Part shown: piece by piece, positions 10,367 to 23,065 of the stretch
Layout of the letters: each line of letters begins with the position of its first letter
Numbering within the stretch: position 1 is the first letter of the stretch
Source: Steinernema hermaphroditum
Taxonomy: Eukaryota > Nematoda > Chromadorea > Rhabditida > Steinernematidae
Length of the DNA: 64,000 nt
Assembly: GCA_030435675.1 (NCBI GenBank)
Contig: CM059622.1
Span: 9,424,001-9,488,000 of the forward strand
Direction of reading: 5' to 3'
Translations under genes and position numbers: made by a program
The notes under the pieces: model-generated
What the model was told of the DNA's origin: nothing
Databases searched by the model: none
Seen by the model: the letters and a program-made list of their open reading frames with translations, nothing else

Positions 10367-12490
10367 GGAGTCCTGAAGAGGAAAGGAGCAGGAATAACTG
10401 TCGGAGTGATAAGTGTGCGCGAATGGCGTTGGGGAAGAGAAGCCAATTAGCTCGGAACTGGTTCTATTAGGCATTGAGATGAGCACTTTGGGGAACGGCC
10501 GTCGGGCGAAGCGCCGGATTCGCGCAGATTCGCCCGGGAAGTCGTTTGTTTAGGCGTGTACCGTACGCGGAATCGGAGTTATTATCGCGGAGCGGCTCAA
10601 TTACAAGCGCGTGCATGTTTGCAGAAGGGCGCCCGACCGCAACTAAGGCGTCGGAAAAAGACGTGGAGGGAGTTGCGGAATCGGGCACTCCAGAGGAGGG
10701 CCGGAGACCCTGCAGGAGCGCTCCGCGTGGACCGCAATCCGCGGCGGAGGGCGCTAAACGTTCCGTCGCAAGCCTCGGCATGCCCACTTGACCTTCGGCC
10801 GACTTTTTGCGAATTAACGTCGTCAGAAGGTCGAAACGGCGCTCCCCTAATCACGGCGGACGCGAAGGAGGCAATGGCGCGCGAAAGGGTTCAATTACGA
10901 AAACAAAAGAGATAAAATCGTTCGCTATGCGCTGATTGACTTTCGAAACCCGTTCGGACGTTCTAACGGACGTCTCGGCGCCGAGGGGACGCGCGGGAGG
11001 GCCGGAAGGAAGCAGCGCTGCCACTGAATAGAACTACGGTATGCGGGGGCGCGTGTGGAGTCTATGATGGGGAGGAAGAGTTAAACAGCTGGGAGAAGAG
11101 GTGACGGAGAAGGCGATCGCCGTTGCATTTCGGTCACTGTGCGAGCGGGTAAGACAAAGAGCCTAAGGGGAGGCGCTCGCCTAACAGTTTCAGAGAGCGA
11201 AAGGTCGCCGGTGGCGACTCGGTGACCGTAAAATGCGCGCGCAAGAGCGATTGGCGATCTGACGCGAAGGGCCAAAGGCGATCCGGGAATGATCGACGAG
11301 GCGTCTCGTCGAGATTCGCATCTTCGCGCCCCGACGAAACGTAGAGTCCCGACGGTACTAGGCGTGCACTTTCGCGAGTCGGCTTCTTAAGGGCATGCGC
11401 GGCGAAAGGTCACGACGAAGGATCAGCGATTAGCCCGGACCCCGGGAGGTCGGAGGAGCGTCTTCAGAAGCGTCGCCGGCGGACGCGGACGTCAAAAGTA
11501 CATTTGTCGCAGTGACACAGCTGGACAATCCAGATCGGAGAAAGCCTCGAGGAAGGGAAAGTGACCCGATGGAAGGAGGAGACGCACCTCGGACGATAAC
11601 CTGTTTGAGGAAAGCTCGTGGGAGCGGAGAAGGCGCGAAGTGGCGGCGAGTGTTTTGGCGAAGAAACTCGATTACGCGTCGAAGAAGCGCCCCTCCGAGG
11701 GCCCCGAGACGTCGAGACTGTCTATGGGTGCGGAGGCGACGGCTGCAGAGTCTCGCGGCTTCGAGGGAAACGTTTGGAAACAGTGCGATTAGGGTTAGAG
11801 GGGGCTAAAAGGATTAACCGACTCACCTCGGACTCCAAGAGGATCGACGGCGCGAACTCTTTGTGTGCCGGAGCACCCATCAGCGGCTCCGTGTGCTCCG
11901 CGCCGGAACAGCGCTCCGGAGGCATTGCGGGACTGGGAGGATTCACGTCCGCACGTGCTGGTCACGCGCCCCTCGGTACACAAAGGGCCGCACGCCGGAG
12001 GGTCGATTTCGATTTGGCGCGATCGATTTCGCGATCACCACCGCCGAAGGCAGGATCGACTAACTTCTGTTTTGTCTTCGGTTAGCGCCAGCCGCCGCGA
12101 CTGACCCAAAAGAGGACGCGAAGATGCGACGAACGCGATTACCGTTAGCATCGACCCCGTCATTACGCTGACGGCGATCTTGTTCGCGATAGCGCTGCGC
12201 ATGGAACGTGTCATTAGGACCGATTTATAGACGGCGTTTGTTAAATGTATCTGACAATCTTTTGCAAAATTCAAATTTACATGCATGGACTAATATAAAC
12301 GCAATAAGAGGAAGGTGCAGTAGCTTACAATTCTACAGCTCGGCTGCTCGGAGAATTCCGAAAAACGAATTCTGACAACGTCGCCCTACTAAGACGTACT
12401 TACAAGAGGAGAGTGGATCACAGAAAATTAACGACAATTGCTAGCATGCAGTAACAGAATGGTGGAAGAAGGGCTTCTGCTCACAACTGC
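10367..12490. other. GC-rich interval without a recognised gene
   Basis: About 2.1 kb with many short open frames on both strands but no family similarity or coherent exon chain. A minus-strand frame near 12035-12210 contains a hydrophobic stretch (SVMTGSMLTVIAFVA) but has no other support. Confidence 0.4.
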
Positions 12491-12957
12491 TTAGGCGAAC
12501 TCTCCCTGGAGCTTCTTCTGGAGTTGGAGGTTGTGGTGCAGTTCTAAACCAGGCGCATGGTGACTACAGTCGGTCGGATTTCCCTCACCTGGACGGATGT
12601 CGCAGACGAGCTGGAGAAGACGAACAATGACGGCCTGCTTGTTCTGAGCGACCGAGCGCTGCATAGCATCGAGCTGGGCGTTGGTGTCCTCGCGGATCTT
12701 GGCCTCGATGTCTCCCTTGGTTCCGAGGTACTTCTGCTCGTAGTCCTTGAACTGGTGCTCACGCTCCTGAATATCAAAACTCCACTTCCGCCGTCCCTGG
12801 GACCTCTCACCTGGCGGTACTTCTCGATCTCGGCCTGGGCCTCCTGCTTGGCCTGCTTCAGACGTTGGGCCTTGCGCTTGCGGGCGTCGTTGATCTTCTC
12901 GGCGGCGCGCTTCTCGGCAGCAAGAAGCTTCTGGATTCCCTGGGTTTGCGAAGCCAT
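12491..12957 (-). CDS. vha-10: V-type proton ATPase subunit G
   Basis: Three exons (12957-12811, 12766-12589, 12543-12491), joined by 44 and 45 nt introns, give a full-length 125-residue protein, close to the usual family length. It starts [20 protein letters not shown] and ends [16 protein letters not shown], both typical of the subunit and very similar to C. elegans VHA-10. Subunit G is a long helical coiled coil that pairs with subunit E to form the peripheral stalk of the V1 sector, coupling ATP hydrolysis to proton pumping. Its ATG is 317 nt downstream of the TRAPPC8 stop on the same strand, so co-transcription is possible. A second, more divergent G-like gene lies at 18.6 kb. Confidence 0.95.
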
Positions 12958-13274
12958 ATCGAGAGGTGAAAAAGCTAAATTGCACGAGATAAATAAGAAG
13001 CAAAGACGGGTCATAAACGTAGGTATAGCGACGGCAAAGAACCGCGAGACACAAGAGTGAGTACTAAATTAAAACGTTTTATACATAAATTAACTCTGAA
13101 ATCATCTCCTATCCAACCACAGGTACAAAGAGAGCATGCGCGGACACAGAGCACCAAGATGATGAATCACGCGTGCGAGACAGAGAAGGAGAAGACCCGC
13201 ACACAGCAAGGCGACAACACCACACCGGTGAGTTTAAGAGCGCTCCGATATCAGGACGGAGTTGAAGCGACCCA

Positions 13275-16200
13275 CTATACCCGTAAAGCAGCAGCAGCAC
13301 GAACGCCATGGCTAGCTCGAGAATCCAGGATGGTAACATAGCTGGGAAGCACGTGCAGCGGAACACGTTCGGCACTAGAAGCTGCGTCAAAGGAGACGGA
13401 AGCTCGAATAGAGCACGAAAGATCGTAGACGGAAGGAGAAGTCGCTCGCAGCCGAATATCGAACGAGTGCGACGACCCGTGCGGGACCTTGGCACGAAAC
13501 ACTGACTGCTGAGGAACTAGCGCCTGGTGAGAGGATGCGGTAGCCACAGCAACGGCTTGCAGAATAGAGGAAACACCGGATTCTGTGGCAGAAACGGGGG
13601 AGTCAATTGGCCCGCAATTGACGGTGACCCACACGTCGCGTAACGTCTGATTAAGATTGTGCACGGTCAGGCGAGTGGCGAACGAACAGAATCTAAACCA
13701 ACGATTATCAGATCACGGTATTTTGACGCAAGATCTTACCTGTTTTCGACGAAGTTGTGAGTGATGATTGGCGACGAAACATGTAGAGAAGAAATAACGT
13801 TTTTCGACGCCTCTCCAAGGCTGATTGGCACCGACTTTTCAACGCTGAATTCGTCAGTTTCGATGTGCGCCGCAACAATTTCTAGGGCAGGATCTGTTCC
13901 GGGAATCCGATGTGAATGATGAGCACTGCGATCGCTGGCGACGAACGGATTCTGCACTGGCGTTTCACCGAAAATTGTAAGCGTGGACAGAGTTCCGTCG
14001 CTAAACACGAGCTGCGCCTTCCAGAAGATAGCCAACTCCAGGTAAGCTAATTGGGAAGAAGACATCTGCAGCTGGGACTTCGTGGGCTTCGCTACTTGGA
14101 ATGAATAGCCTGGCCAAGCAGGAAGTGGGCTCAGCGAACTTTGATCGGCTAACCACAATTCCGTTGATTCCATAGCAGGCGACGCTACGGATCCGGAGAG
14201 GGTGAAGCAGTAACTGTCATGTTGATCCGACTCGAGCAGAACTGAGCGCACAGGAAATGACTAGAAGATACGAAACGACGAACGACTTACTCGATCTGTT
14301 TCTTATAGGGCAGATGTAAGCGAAGCTCTTCTGGGTACTAAATCTACTGTCCGCGGGACGAGAAACAACCGAAATCCGCTGCATTTCGATTTTAGCGATC
14401 ATCTTATCGCGAGGTGTTGTGAGATTTTGAAAGTCCACGCAGCAAACACCGGAGTACGCATCGAGAAGACGGGCAGTCGTCTTGAGTATAGGCCTCGTCG
14501 TAAATTTGATACACTCGCGGTGCTCCCGGAAAGTTCCATTTGAACCGGTATACACGAAGAGAAGACGAACTGGGTAGAAGTCAACAGGCTGCGGAGGAGC
14601 TCGCAACATCAGTTTCAACCTTAAATGACCGAAGATATACCGAAAATATGGGCGAAAGACTTACTGCAACGAGTTCCCAGGAGTAAGGGCTAAGGAGTGC
14701 ATCTGTGACAGAAATGGCACAGAATCCCCAGCGCCGATTCTGGACTGCGCCACAAGTGTACTCCGTGTATCCAGAAGGATAGCCAAATCCGGGCGATCCG
14801 TCACGAGGGAGAATGAGTTCACATCAACCTTCCCGATGTTTGTTACAGAGACGTTACAGGTGAACATCTGATCGCAGTAGTCCAGGCTACGGTAGGAGAG
14901 TTTCACATCGAGCAGCGGCCATCGTTCTTCAGCAACGTCCACATCCAGTCGGCAGTCGTCTTCGTAGGTGAAATCTTGTAGCGCTGACTTGCGTGGACCT
15001 CTCACATTCAAAGGGATGAAGCCTGTGACGGAAATATCGTCACAGACCAGCTGAAACTTCAACTTGGAGATCTTCATCCTGGACACAGCTGCAGTGGGCT
15101 TCAGTGAAAGTTCGGCGATGGCCTCTTTTTGCGGACCAATCACAAGTACATCTATTGTATGGGCTTCGACTTCCGATTCGCACTGGTCGCCGGACCTCGA
15201 GATAACTTCGGAGGTGACGAGCTGCAGGTTGCGCAACGTCAGAGGAACGTCCAGGGGATTCTTGAGAGGGATTTGGATTCTGAAGTTCTCGAAGGCGGGA
15301 GTCACTGCTCGCTTCCGGTTGTCCGTCGTTTTCGTTTGCACTGAACGTCGTGAAGCCATCGGGTGAAGCTTCAAGAACTGGCAAGCTGACATCTGTAGAT
15401 CCCCCCAGTCATGTGTGTCCACACAGTCTTCCGTCCAGTTCGGCCGTTCCCCATAAATAGTAACGATCTCAGAGGTGTCCAGCAGTGGAACGGGAAATGG
15501 TTCTCGCATTGCTTCGGATGAAAAATTTTGCAGCACTTGAAGCATCTTCTTGAGGAAAGTTCCTTGCTGGTCCGGATGTTGTTTACTATAGGGCTTGACC
15601 AGTGAAATCGCACACTGTTTCGATAAAGCCATGTTTTTCGAATCAGTTGCCAACTTGTACAGGATCTGATCCTAAAAGACATGCTTCAAAACTGTCCAAG
15701 CTCTAGGGAGTAATACCTCTGCGAAGTGCCACTGCCGTTCGACCACCTGTGGAAGTGCCTTCTGGTAGCACTTCAAACAGATATCGTCCAATCCGGCCTT
15801 CATGAAGCGATGTCCCGCCAAAATGTAGTGAAAAGCCATCTTCCGAGGCAACTCGCCTTTTGCGAAGCAGTCAGAGGCCCTTTCGAGAAGAACAGCGCTT
15901 TCTAAGTCCGAATGGACGCTCGTCATCCGAATCAAGAAGTTGGAAGCTTCCTTGTAGATCACACGACTCTGGTCGGAGCCATTCTCCTTGGTCGCCAACT
16001 CCTGGAACATGACATTTGCCAAAAGGGCGCATCGCACCGCCAGAAGACTCTGTCTTAAAACAACAACTACTACACCACGTAAAAGTTATAGCAACAGCTT
16101 ACCCGCAAGAGGTCATGTAGCAGTCCATAGCGTCGGTAATGTAACGGTGAGGGAAATCCTTGTAAGTAACCGTCTCTTCTGAGAGGAATTTGCAGATGGC

Positions 16201-17943
16201 CGCCATCTCTGACGCTCCTGCTTGATAAAGCCACGCTTGATCGGTAGCGAAATCCTTCCGCAGGGAGTGGTAGATTGGGTACGCGTAGGAGTAGAGGCCG
16301 AACAAGAAGGCCAAATCCGCTAGTCTCCTGAGCTGCATTTCACTGCTTTCCGATGAATAGCTGAGATATCACAGATATTAAGAAGAAAAAAAAGACCATA
16401 CCTCATCGGGGTGGCTCCTAACTGCCCCGTCGAAGAGCTTCCCACCCACTTCCTCATTCCACTGAAGATGGACTTGCTGAATCCCCGGCGCCCGTTCAGA
16501 TTCTCACTGAGAGCTCTCATCTGCTTCTCAGCAAATGGAACCAAAGCGTCGTTGACAAATGATTCAACCAATGCTGTTATTCTGAAACGACGCACATCAA
16601 GAAAAACAAAATGAGCAGTTTATACTACCTCTGTCGATCTTCCGTGTTCAGAAGCTGGCCATGTGCTCCGCCGAACTCAAAGTGAGAAGCCGGGGAAGTA
16701 GCTTCCACAATAGGGGACGGCAATGGCTGAGCGGTCCCCATAGAACCAGTTCCGTTCTCGAGGGTTGAGCTAGAGAGAGCGGGTATGGATAAACCATGGC
16801 CGCTCGTCGCGAAAATTGGCGAATGCGCTCTGACGGCTGAGGAAACCGTCGAAATCGGCGTCGCGAGAAGTCGCGGCTCGGAGCTGTGGTGTGACTAAAT
16901 GTCGATCGTTGTCGAGCTCAGGGAACGGAAATTCATACCGAAACTGATAAGGGCGACGTCGGCGATTCGATGGAATCGTTCTTGGCAAGAAGAAGACTCT
17001 TGCGAGCAGCAGTCAATCCGGCCTGGAGTCCGCGGTATCGCGTTTCCAAAGCGAACGCCCAGGGATCGGGCAAGCTCATCCCGACCTGTCCCGAATTGAT
17101 CTTCAAGAAGTGGCAGTTCTTCTCGCCGTACGTTTTGCACATCGAGTCGAAGATGAGCCTTGCTGCGCTGTCGTCCTCTCCGCCGACGGAGATGTCGTAG
17201 AGGAGAACATAGTACTTCAGGATATTCGGCGCAAACCAGTTCGGATCAGTACAGTGTCGAGGGCCCAAACTCGGAGCATTGTCGCCGCTTCCATGCTAGA
17301 AAAACTGAAACTTATAAACAAATTCAATAACGACACAAATGCGTCCGAACCTGCTGGACATACTGCAGCTGAACGAGCCGGGCCAGTTCTCCAAGGGGAT
17401 TCGCTTCATGCACGGAAATAACGAACATAGAGCAGAGATAGGTTCTCAGGAATTCATGGCCGGCCGATTCAAACCACGCGAAGAGCGAATCCTGGTACGC
17501 CTGAGCCCATGCATCCGAGCCTTTGGCGGCAGCAGCGCCAACCGCCTGAAAGAGCTGCTGTAACGAAGAATCGAACGATGTGCGTCGCTAACCTCCTTGA
17601 GCACATGGGGAAGTGCTGTTAAAGTCAGAAGAAATCCATGGCGCTGGATATCACGTACTTCGAGCCGGATTTTCGCTTTCACCGCCTGCAGATTCGGGTC
17701 CTAAAACAAGAAATTGCATAGCCAGAACAGTGTCAGTCACAGAAGTTACTGATGATCGAAACAACGACGAATTTACAAATATTTTCTGCGATGAAAACTC
17801 ACTTTGACGGTGGCGGAAACGGTAGCGAAGGGACAGAGGAGGTCAGCAAAGGTGAGGCGATTCTTAGCGCAGATGGAGTCCACACCCTCAGAAGTGAGTA
17901 AGGCGACGAGAGGGGCGAATCCGTTTTGTACGGCTTCGTTCAT
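13275..17943 (-). CDS. trpp-8: Trafficking protein particle complex subunit 8 (TRAPPC8)
   Basis: A long multi-exon gene for a TRAPPIII-specific subunit that supports Rab1/Ypt1 activation in ER-Golgi traffic and autophagy. Conserved blocks in order are: N-terminus NGFAPLVALLTSE..LTFADLLCPF (17.9 kb), NWFAPNILKYYVLLYD (17.2 kb), GFSKSIFSGMRKWVG (16.5 kb), RRLADLAFLFGLYSYAYPIYH (16.3 kb), AFHYILAGHRFMKAGL (15.8 kb), then the C-terminal beta-sandwich region through NPLDVPLTLRNL (15.2 kb) to a TAG at 13275-13277. The start is taken as the ATG at 17943 because the similarity begins there. Introns are mostly 40-70 nt, but the last (about 13665-13738) is less certain, and I did not fix every boundary. 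No break was seen. Confidence 0.9.
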
Positions 17944-18630
17944 CTTTTGGGCGCTTCGCAGGCGAGCGCAGCAATCAGTCCAAAGATCAATTCTTGATCT
18001 CACGACACTCCCAACACGAGCCGACGGCGACGGAGCGTTTCCACTCTGACGGCCTCCGCTCGACGACGACGGGGCGACCTCCATGGCGCTTCTTGGAGTT
18101 GAGCCAAGCGGCGGCGTCATCGATTAAAGACCGATCGGCGCGCCCGTCGTGGCGGGACCTGTTCGCTTCCAAAACCCGCTCGTCAGGGTCCGAGAGAGGA
18201 CGAGGAAAAGTGGATAAGGAGTCCGAATCTCTACGCACATCAGCTCTAAACATACGAAGCAGCACTCTCTCGAAAGGGCATCTAGAGGAGGACTCGGGTG
18301 GGACGAACCTCCGAAGAACCGAGGCGCCGTTGTTAGTGGAGTTTGAGGGTAGAACAATTACTTTTAGCCATAGAAGGGCGCTGATGAGTCCAGGAAGTGG
18401 CACAGCCTCTGTTTCTCATCTCACATGCATCCCAAATAGGAAAAAGGCGAAGCGACACTTTTCCATTGCCATTGGCATTCTACCGTAATCCGGTTTCACA
18501 CTTTCCACCAAAAGGATCCCTTCTCCGGATTATGCAGATTCGTCGTTTTCGGTCGCAGCGCTGCATAATCGACTTCACGGACCCTTTTATTCACCGCGAA
18601 TCTCCGTGATTCGCAAATCTTGCTCCCAGA
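17944..18630. other. Intergenic between divergent TRAPPC8 and V-ATPase G-like genes
   Basis: Shared 5' region of a minus-strand and a plus-strand gene. Open frames are present on both strands at 17990-18490, but none shows family similarity. Confidence 0.4.
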
Positions 18631-19097
18631 ATGTCGTCGGCGCAGCAACGCGGAATCCACCAGCTCCTAAAGGCCGAGAAGAAGGCCAGCGACCAGATCA
18701 ACGAAGCCAAGCGCCGCAAGCAGATCCGACTCAAGCAGGTATCGTGCCCTGCTTGCCCTCCACTCGGGATACTTTCAGGCGAAACAAGAGGCTCTCGCGG
18801 AGATCGACCTCTTCCGTCAGGAGTGCGAGAAGAAGTTCCAGGAGTTCGAGCGCAGCCACCTGGACAGCCGCGAGGACGTCGAAAAGAAGATCCAGGACGA
18901 CACCGAGGCCGTCCTGGCCGCCATGAAGAATACCGTAGCTGACAACAAGGACAAGGTCCTTCGCGAGCCCTTCCTCCAAGAATGCTTTGTTTCAGCTCCT
19001 CGAGCACCTCCTTAACCTCGCGTGCGACTTTTCGTCAGCCCACGTCCACCTGCATCACAACCTTATTCTGCAAAAAAGCCTCGGAGCCTCGGACTGA
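18631..19097 (+). CDS. Divergent V-ATPase subunit G paralogue
   Basis: Exons 18631-18738, 18779-18955 and 18996-19097, with two 40 nt introns, give about 128 residues. The start MSSAQQRGIHQLLKAEKKASDQINEAKRRK and the end HHNLILQKSLGASD align with V-ATPase subunit G, and the exon layout is like that of the gene at 12.5 kb. The middle is more diverged (EIDLFRQECEKKFQEFERSHLDSREDVEKK). It may be a tissue-specific peripheral-stalk subunit. A GCTCCCAG lies 1 nt before the ATG, suggesting a trans-splice acceptor. No disruption is seen. Confidence 0.88.
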
Positions 19098-19452
19098 AGC
19101 TTCCACCCTTCTGGAGGCCCTAACGCAATGCGACGTAGTTGTCTTTGTAGCCTGCCTGGAGATAAATTTTTATGTTACCATGTGGCGCGTTTTGAAGTGT
19201 ATTTCTCGGAAATACAGTATACAGAGGTGGCCACGGATTGGGAGCGACTTCGAGATGTGCCCTAGCCTCAAATCTTTCACATGCCCGACAAGGAGTCCGA
19301 AGGAAGCGTCGGCATCAAAGTAGCCAACCACACCAATCGACCCTTCCGCAACACAAGAGGCGAAATCATTTATATGAACCGTTTTTACACGAATAACATT
19401 GTACCAATTTACAGAACGGCGACGACAGCCAAACAAAGAAAATCGCTAACGC
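19098..19452. other. Convergent 3' flanks of the V-ATPase G-like gene and UBL5
   Basis: No gene was recognised. The interval serves as the 3' flank of genes converging from both sides. Confidence 0.4.
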
Positions 19453-19674
19453 TCACTGATAGTAAAGTTCGAAGTTGAATCCGTCATGCACCTCGTAGTC
19501 TTGAAGCGTGATGTGGTCCTTGTAGATCGTGTACCACTTCTTCAGAACGATCTTCTCAGAGCGAGTACCAGTTTGCGCGGCAATCAACTTCTTCAAATCT
19601 CCGATGGTGTCGTTGGGATTGCACTTGATGCGGACCTTCTTGCCAAGTCGATCGTTGACGGTGATTTCGATCAT
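19453..19674 (-). CDS. ubl-5: Ubiquitin-like protein 5 (Hub1)
   Basis: One uninterrupted 73-residue frame of exactly the family length. It starts [19 protein letters not shown] and ends ELYYQ, the same di-tyrosine ending as the human protein; there is no C-terminal di-glycine, as expected. UBL5/Hub1 is a non-conjugated ubiquitin-fold protein that binds spliceosomal tri-snRNP proteins and affects splice-site choice; in C. elegans it is also linked to the mitochondrial stress response. A TTTCAG 15 nt upstream of the ATG is a good trans-splice acceptor. It is last in a same-strand run with a 4-TM protein, EDC3 and SNRNP27. Confidence 0.97.
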   Translation of the reverse strand: MIEITVNDRLGKKVRIKCNPNDTIGDLKKLIAAQTGTRSEKIVLKKWYTIYKDHITLQDYEVHDGFNFELYYQ

Positions 19675-19960
19675 TTTGTGGCGTATCTGAAACGAAAGAA
19701 AGCGCGTTACGAGAGTGGGGAAGCGATCGTTTTATACTCGAAAAGGCTGCGAAACCGCATTTTCGGATCATTCTGCCGAGAATTCTGTGGAAACTGCTCG
19801 ACGACAGCTCACAGGCCGTGCGGAGCAAGGCACTTCGCTCTGAGATCCTAACCAACTTCAGTACTCCCCAGCAACACAGGGCAACTGGCACTTTCTATCG
19901 AGTGGTGCACCTCATATGTACAAGCCCGTCGGGCATTTGAACAAATCGACACAGATAAGG

Positions 19961-20499
19961 CTACAGGGTAGCCAAAAGACGCGAAAACGACACGATTATC
20001 ACAGAGACGGTTTGAGTGATTCCAAGGAGAGCGCAGATCAAGCAAGTGACGGATATGGAGGCAGTTGAGAAGGTGAGCGCGATGGAAGCGCTAGTTACAG
20101 TGCCTAGAGTCACGGGACCGACGAAGAACATCGCTGAACAGATCGTGATTAAGGACAGATTCGACTGACAGTAAGAACAAACCTACGAACGGGATCGTGA
20201 GGAACGGCATCCAGTAGTGTTTCCTCAACATCAACAGAGAGAGTGCACCGGCGACCAAGTGTACGAAAGCGTAAGATATCTAAATGCCGACTTCAGATCG
20301 AAGCTGCAGAAAGTGAGGCAAACCAGCATCCAGAGCAAGATACTCAGCCAGATTTCCCAAAATACATTAGTTCGATCGCTAGTCAGAGTTAGTACGTTCC
20401 ACAGAGAGAAATTCCTAAAGAAACTACGATCGATCCGCACGACAATTCTTCGACTAACGATTCAGTGGCTATCGATCCAGTTGTAGAAGGCGTCGACAT
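19961..20499 (-). CDS. Four-transmembrane protein of unknown function
   Basis: Exons 20499-20459, 20414-20324, 20279-20183 and 20133-19961, with introns of 44, 44 and 49 nt, all in phase, give about 133 residues ending ...VSFSRLLATL. Four hydrophobic stretches are evident: IWLSILLWMLISYAFVHLVA, the segment around HYWMPFLTIPFVAMFFVGPV, ASIALTFSTASISVTCLICA, and LLGITQTVSVIIVSF. The short N-terminus is Ser/Thr-rich (MSTPSTTGSIATES). A CTTTTCAG lies 9 nt before the ATG. I do not recognise the family. It sits between EDC3 and UBL5 in the candidate operon. Most exons lack their own ATG, so the gene is invisible to simple ORF scans; the splice chain is the main evidence. Confidence 0.65.
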
Positions 20500-20928
20500 T
20501 GTCCGATTCTGAAAAGAACACCAAGTGGCACAAAGAGGAAGATCACAACAGTACACAAACTGGCCAAAAACACGAAACAGGAAAATGAACTCGGCTGATG
20601 ATCATCATTTTATTCTCGCAGTTCAATCAAAATCCACATATGATCGCTGGCGCTTTCCATGCGTAAGAATAGAATTCTGACAACATAAGGCAAGTATGAC
20701 ACTTAGAGTGGAGAGATTTGCAAGACAGTGAGATGTTCGCACCAAAATGACGATGACTTTGTCAAAGTTTGGGGAAGATAACTGGTTCCTCGCACGAACA
20801 ATTAAACGTACGATAAGGTAACGCAGCAACCTCGGAGGTGGGAAGAACAGAGAATATTGGTAAGATAAGTTGGATTGTGCAGAGATAATCGGATGTTAAC
20901 AGAAAATAACAATCTGCAACACTAGCTT

Positions 20929-22913
20929 CTAAATGAAGGCAAGCACACCTTGAGCGAACGCGTCAGCCAAGTTGTTCGCGTCATCGCTTGAACTCATCCA
21001 ATGAAATGGTACTCCGATGTCACAAACGGCAACGACCGAATCGGTTTTGCTGCGATTCGCCAGTTGAGCCTGATTCTCATCAGAAGGTAGCCCGATGAGC
21101 AGAGTGTGAGGGTAGCTGTAGGATGTGCAAAAATCGTCGACGGATATCACGTGAGCCGCTTTCGGCCCGTTCGCAGCACGTTGCATGTAGGGGCCCAGCA
21201 CTGTGGCGTGGTGGGCGCCACCGAATGTCACGATAACCTTAAATGCAGCGTTGGTGTACGAACAACTCCACAAAATCAACCTCAGCATCGAAAGGGATTT
21301 CCTTAACTTGCTTCATCATAAATGCACCATCAACCCTTTCAACAGTACTGGGAACTCCAAACAAATACGGAAGCATACGACGGTTTCTAATATGTCGCAC
21401 AAGAATCTGGACCATTTCAAGATCAGTGTCTTCGGCAACCAAAATAGCAACCTTTTGAACACGCAATTTGTACCTGTAACAGCTAAGGAAGTAGGCTTGC
21501 TCAAAAGATTCGAATATACCTTTCGATTACTTGCAACAGGAATAAAAGCACACGATCGGCTTGCATCGCACAGAAAACATTTCGGCCCAAGTACGCTTTA
21601 GCCTCCTGAAGAACAGAATTCACCTCCTGGGGCAATCAGAAGGACCTCACCTTCAGAAAACTAGCCTTATCCCCTTTCGATAAAACAGGCAGTTGCATCT
21701 GATTATTCGTAACAATACTGGTTGGGGTGAACGATGTTTTTGCCTGCCTGTTGACCCAAGAGAACACGCGCTCGGGATCTGTAATAATATTTTCATCGTG
21801 CGCGTAGTTGTCGGATTCATTAGGCTTTTCTTTGATCTCGTACTCGACATCATCAAGATCCTGAAGCAGTACGTATAACACGTGAACACTCACTAAGCTT
21901 CATACTTCACGTCGAAACAACTGCAAATTGGCTTCAAAGTCAAAGTCGGTGTTGAGCTTATCCCGATCCAGCGGCTTCTGCAATCCCCTGCCTCCTTTAC
22001 CACTGCCGTTGTAGCCATTTGAGCAATCAATCACCGGAATTCCTGTCGGTCCCACTGAAAGCACAGGATGCACTTCACGAACAGTAACTTCGAAGCAGTA
22101 CCATTGCGGTTCCGCGGCCTTGGACGGCTTTCTAAGACGAGTGGAGCGGGTACTTGACGGCCGAACTTCTTAAATTGGCCAAATTCTTCATATTGAAACT
22201 GCTTGCGCTTGCTAAAAGAGCCAGGTTAACATGAAACCGTGGTTTCGTGAAGTACTCTTCGTTGGCTGGAGAGTTGCGTGTAATGCATCCGCTCGAAGTG
22301 GGACTTGACTGCTGAGCCAGTAAAGAATTAACATCAATGCGCGTCATTGACGTTTGCTGGAGACTTGACTGCGAAGTAGTGCCATTAGTATAAGACGCCG
22401 AAAACTTCTTAACGATTGACGCGTTAGCTAGAGAGACAACGTAGTTAAAAGAAACGAAAATAACTTCCACTAACCTTTCTGGACTGATTTTGGCGGTTCT
22501 ACAGAATAACGGAGAAGATTTGAACCGTTTTTATCGGATTCTGACTGTGTTAATCCAAGGGCAGCGAGAACGTTAACGGACGATTTCAATTCAGTGGATG
22601 CCTCCGAAGATGCGTTCCTTTGGCGTACAGGTTGTCGAGATGTAGAAGAACCAGCTTCGGCCGGTGCCAGCATCCGCACTGATTTAACATCGTTCAGCAA
22701 GACCCGATGGGAACCACCCGAAACTTGACGTCCATCTCTGTGGAAATTGGAGGTACTACTCAGAACGGAAGATATATATTACCTGAAGCACTTGTGCAGC
22801 GTTATCGCTTCTCTGCCTTCTATACTGTCCAGTAAACCTTGGTATCGTCCATTCGTACCACAATCGACGGCTAACAACGCTCCCAACAACTCTGAATCAA
22901 TCAACACAACCAT
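20929..22913 (-). CDS. edc-3: Enhancer of mRNA decapping 3 (EDC3)
   Basis: Scaffold that stimulates the DCP1-DCP2 decapping enzyme and helps build P-bodies. All three family domains are visible in order. An N-terminal LSm-like domain (VVLIDSELLGALLAVDCGTN..YQGLLDSIEGREAITLHKCFRDG, 22.91-22.70 kb, with an intron near 22.78 kb) comes first. The FDF motif follows (LNTDFDFEANLQLF, about 21.91-21.96 kb). The C-terminal YjeF_N Rossmann-like domain (21.5-20.93 kb) includes FGGAHHATVLGPYMQRAA and the closing VAVCDIGVPF. The linker is Ser/Gln-rich and poorly conserved, as usual. The ATG at 22913 is chosen because a GTCTTCAG lies 1 nt upstream and the LSm domain starts at once. It ends at 20929. Confidence 0.85.
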
Positions 22914-23065
22914 CCTGAAGACATAAATTCAATGAGAAACAGGTGAAGAAATTCGACAAGAATATTATAATGGCGATCAACCATCAGCTGGTCAAATGGA
23001 CGCATTGTCAAGTGACTTTTAATCAGATCACGAGTTTTCTACACATGGTAGGACAAAAAATAAGA

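Noticed and set aside
11512..12104. Overlapping frames on both strands in the GC-rich interval
   Set aside because: Composition-driven; no start context, splice chain or similarity.
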